Source: an uncultured Lachnospiraceae bacterium
GTDB taxonomy: Bacteria > Bacillota > Clostridia > Lachnospirales > Lachnospiraceae
Assembly: GCA_951801955.1 (NCBI GenBank)
Contig: CATOOV010000002.1
Location: 62,001-126,000, forward strand
Direction of reading: 5' to 3'
Length of the DNA: 64,000 nt
Numbering within the stretch: the first letter of the stretch is position 1; every line of letters begins with the position of its first letter. The position numbers and the translations under genes are program-made. Shown here piece after piece: positions 62,006 to 64,000 of the stretch. Under the pieces are notes generated by a model, which was not told the DNA's origin, did no database searches, and worked only from the letters and a program-made list of their open reading frames with translations.

Positions 62006-62059
62006 TAAAGCCTCGGACTGTTTACATAATTTTATTATGTAAACAGTCCGAAGCTTTTT
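62006..62059. terminator. Strong bidirectional terminator of the his operon
   Basis: AAAGCcTCGGACTGTTTACA and on pairs with the complementary arm ending GTCCGAAGCTTT, one mismatch over about 24 bp, tetraloop TTTT, then TTTTTT. On the other strand it would serve the restriction gene. Confidence 0.9.
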
Positions 62060-62095
62060 TCTCTTATCGGAAATTTCGTAAAATTTCCTATTTGC
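62060..62095. repeat. Degenerate relative of the CTCATATAGGAAATT palindrome
   Basis: CTCTTATCGGAAATT and AAATTTCCTATTTGCC resemble the arms at 35336-35371 at 13 of 15 bases in the left arm. GGAAATT/AATTTCC remains paired. Confidence 0.5.
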
Positions 62096-62160
62096 CTATT
62101 TCAACGTAGCGTTTATTGATATTATACAGCTTATGGTATTATAAAAGCAGAAAACGGGAG

Positions 62161-63051
62161 TTACTTGATAAATCTCCAAATATCTTCTGTAAGTAAAACA
62201 TCAAGAGATCGAATTTGCGATGATAAAATATCATCTATCAGCATATTGGGTCTTAAATCACAATAATAAACTCCATCTAACGGATTCAATTTGATAGTAT
62301 ATCCTTTGAAGTGTCCAGTCAAAAATGTGGTATTCACACCAAAATGAGGCTCCCTTCCTTTTCGCTGAACATCATTGAGGAATACTGCAAAATGTGGTGT
62401 GGCTGCGTTCGTTAAACGATTGTACAAAAATTTATCAATAAATATTTTGTCTATCCGATCTTTGCTTGAAGTCTTTACAGAACCAATAGCCCTTACTTCA
62501 CCGCTTTCTTCAACTATAATATCATGTTGATAAGACATTTTAAACAATTCCTGATCGTCCACAATAACTGGGACTGATACAACCCCATCATGAACAGGAA
62601 TTCCAATATTTTGCAAAATCAATCTTATGTAACGCTCAAATAGGTCTCCATTAATTTTTCGTGCTTTGTTGCTTTTTCCCGCTGGAAGCGCATCTAATGC
62701 CGCACCAATCATTTGTTGGCATGTATATATGAATTTGTTTATCAATTCTCTAAGATGAGGCTCCTCTTTAATTTCTTGTATATGTTGCATTGCATAATTA
62801 AAATCTTGCTTTGCTGAATGGAAATTCTCAATAGAAATCATAAGATTACTGTTTATTGGACGAGAAACGTTAAAATTTCCATCCTCACGATATTGAAAGA
62901 AATGATAATGATTTTCATTCTGAGAGACAATAACAGCTTGTAAACCATCAAAAATAAAAGATAAATATTCTTCGCAAAACGAAGAATAATCGTCAATCGT
63001 TTGAAAGCGGTTTTTGGTTTTTGCCCATTCTACTAATTGTAACAAAGTCAT
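62161..63051 (-). CDS. Type II restriction endonuclease (specificity unknown)
   Basis: 296 residues. It overlaps the methyltransferase stop by ATGA, the usual sign of an R-M pair. An N-terminal helical domain (1-115) precedes NGDLFERYIRLILQNIGI, then a candidate PD-(D/E)XK core: HDIIVEESGEVRAIGSVKTS, where HD could supply the Asp and the (D/E)xK position reads SVK. KTSSKDRIDKIFIDKFLYNR follows. Family and recognition site not identified; assignment rests on context and this partial motif. Confidence 0.75.
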   Translation of the reverse strand: MTLLQLVEWAKTKNRFQTIDDYSSFCEEYLSFIFDGLQAVIVSQNENHYHFFQYREDGNFNVSRPINSNLMISIENFHSAKQDFNYAMQHIQEIKEEPHLRELINKFIYTCQQMIGAALDALPAGKSNKARKINGDLFERYIRLILQNIGIPVHDGVVSVPVIVDDQELFKMSYQHDIIVEESGEVRAIGSVKTSSKDRIDKIFIDKFLYNRLTNAATPHFAVFLNDVQRKGREPHFGVNTTFLTGHFKGYTIKLNPLDGVYYCDLRPNMLIDDILSSQIRSLDVLLTEDIWRFIK

Positions 63052-63980
63052 CGTATTGATTCTCTCCTTTTTGCATTTTCTTTATCATATTCAATCCATT
63101 TTTCTATTGGTTGTGGAAACACATGATCTATTCTTTTGATTGCCCAAGAATTATATTCTTCATTCATTTCACATCCAATCCAGAGCCGCTGTAATTGTTC
63201 AGAAACCACCAATGTTGTTCCTGACCCAGAAAAGGGATCGAGTACAACATCACCTACTTTGCTTGAAGCTAGTATAAGTTTGCGAAGCAATTCTTCGGGC
63301 TTTTGGGTGGGATGCTTTGTCTTTTCCCCCATTCCATTACAAGTGGTAGGAATTTCAAATACATCTTTCGGTTTAGCTCCTAATGGATTTGGCGTCCATA
63401 TCGGAGCTGCCTTTTTCCCGTTTGAATACTGGCTGCTTTCTGCTTGTGGGTGCGAAGGATATTTTAAAGTATGATTTCCATAAGGAATTCTAATTTCATC
63501 TACATTTAAATTAAATTTTTTAGTTTTCCTAAAATGCAAAATACTTTCATGGGATCTTCCCCAATCATTTCCAAGGTTGGCTTTATTTCTGTAATGCCAA
63601 ATGAGCCATTTACATCCTGAAAAATAGCGCATTGCTGGGTGTTTTAAATCTGCTAAAATTTCACTAAACCCACAAATGTATAAGCTGCCTGTAGGTTTAA
63701 GGATTCGAGCAGCTTCACTTATCCATTGCAATGACCATTCAATATACTCTTCTTGTGAATCGAATTTATCCCAATCTGCTTTTTTTATGTTATAAGGCGG
63801 ATCTGCAAAAATTAAATCAACGGATTCATCTTGCAATGTTTTCAGCCATTGTAAACTGTTATCTGTAAAAATTATCCCGTTCTTCCTAATATGGGCGGGT
63901 TGATACATTGCTTCTGTTTGGAAAATGTGCAAATCAAAAAGTTTTGATTCCGCAAAAGAGCAACTTTTTATAGATTCCAT
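63048..63980 (-). CDS. DNA methyltransferase, beta class (N6-adenine or N4-cytosine)
   Basis: 310 residues from the ATG ending at 63980. Order of motifs is beta-class: catalytic ADPPYNIKK (DPPY at 60-63) precedes the SAM-binding LDPFSGSGTTLV near 247; KHPTQKPEELLRKLI lies between. DPPY favours N6-adenine, but N4-cytosine is possible. No ribosome-binding site is seen before the ATG, which lies inside an inverted repeat; the frame stays open to the window edge, so the true start could be further right. Overlaps the endonuclease gene. Confidence 0.9.
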   Translation of the reverse strand: MESIKSCSFAESKLFDLHIFQTEAMYQPAHIRKNGIIFTDNSLQWLKTLQDESVDLIFADPPYNIKKADWDKFDSQEEYIEWSLQWISEAARILKPTGSLYICGFSEILADLKHPAMRYFSGCKWLIWHYRNKANLGNDWGRSHESILHFRKTKKFNLNVDEIRIPYGNHTLKYPSHPQAESSQYSNGKKAAPIWTPNPLGAKPKDVFEIPTTCNGMGEKTKHPTQKPEELLRKLILASSKVGDVVLDPFSGSGTTLVVSEQLQRLWIGCEMNEEYNSWAIKRIDHVFPQPIEKWIEYDKENAKRRESIR

Positions 63981-63998
63981 TTCTAAAAAAAGTTGCTC
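63958..63998 (-). promoter_or_regulatory. Inverted repeat spanning the methyltransferase start codon
   Basis: GAGCAACTTTTT (63958-63969) and AAAAAGTTGCTC (63987-63998) are perfect 12-bp complements with a 17-base spacer containing the ATG. Could be an operator or an mRNA hairpin that hides the start. Confidence 0.6.
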
Positions 63999-64000
63999 CG

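Overview
The window looks like a chromosomal segment of an endospore-forming Firmicute of the class Clostridia, most likely a Lachnospiraceae-type gut anaerobe. The evidence is gene content and order: a complete spoIIIA operon, an alpha/beta-type small acid-soluble spore protein, a YlbJ-like sporulation membrane protein, a Gram-positive LexA box on recA, RqcH, RNase Y, RecU and a HisZ/short-HisG pair. Base composition is A+T-leaning and Shine-Dalgarno sequences are strong (GGAGG). No rRNA, tRNA, CRISPR array, IS element or prophage was recognised. The genus assignment is inference.

Positions 1-14300 are accessory. They hold a 5'-truncated XRE/TPR regulator, an agr-like GHKL kinase plus LytTR response regulator, and then an A+T-rich block that looks like a Ser/Thr phospho-signalling island: an HTH protein with two FHA domains, a small unknown protein, a 1300-residue secreted protein (NlpC/P60-like domain, five Cys-rich repeats, LRR_5 tail), a small membrane protein, a Hanks-type kinase with Sel1 repeats and a PP2C phosphatase. 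A Uma2-family nuclease follows on the other strand.

Positions 14571-20360 are the complete spoIIIAA-AH operon (forespore-mother cell feeding channel), behind a sigma-E-like promoter. Its middle carries two local duplications and a 54-bp minisatellite inside spoIIIAE. A lipoprotein, a MATE efflux pump with a Leu-rich upstream ORF in a hairpin, and prfC follow. Positions 24.8-31 kb carry a polysaccharide deacetylase, a collapsed ptsG remnant in front of ptsI, a KdpDE-like two-component pair lacking the KdpD sensor domains, and three copies of a 98-bp palindromic repeat placed at convergent gene ends.

Positions 31-50.8 kb are mostly housekeeping: trxA, recA (SOS box), recX, rny, a NUDIX hydrolase, a SASP gene, rqcH, then yicC-gmk-rpoZ-rimO-pgsA-cinA-rsmD-coaD, ylbJ, pepD, an M23 peptidase, an RsuA-type pseudouridine synthase and a DegV protein. 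Positions 50.9-56.3 kb hold a coiled-coil unknown, a HAD phosphatase, a YgiQ radical-SAM protein, an RluA-type pseudouridine synthase and RecU. Positions 56.4-62 kb are a his operon, hisZ-hisG-hisD-hisB-hisIE, whose last gene has an extra HisF/HisA-like N-terminal domain; hisC, hisH, hisA and hisF are not in the window. The right edge is a type II restriction-modification pair on the minus strand.

The strongest candidates for something undescribed are: (1) the kinase/phosphatase/FHA/secreted-protein island; (2) a repeated 5' leader with two hairpins that ends in the ribosome-binding site of three unrelated genes (ptsG remnant, rsmD, hisG) and shows compensatory changes; (3) the uORF/hairpin arrangement in front of the MATE pump; (4) several families of small palindromic repeats; and (5) the HisF-like domain fused to HisIE.
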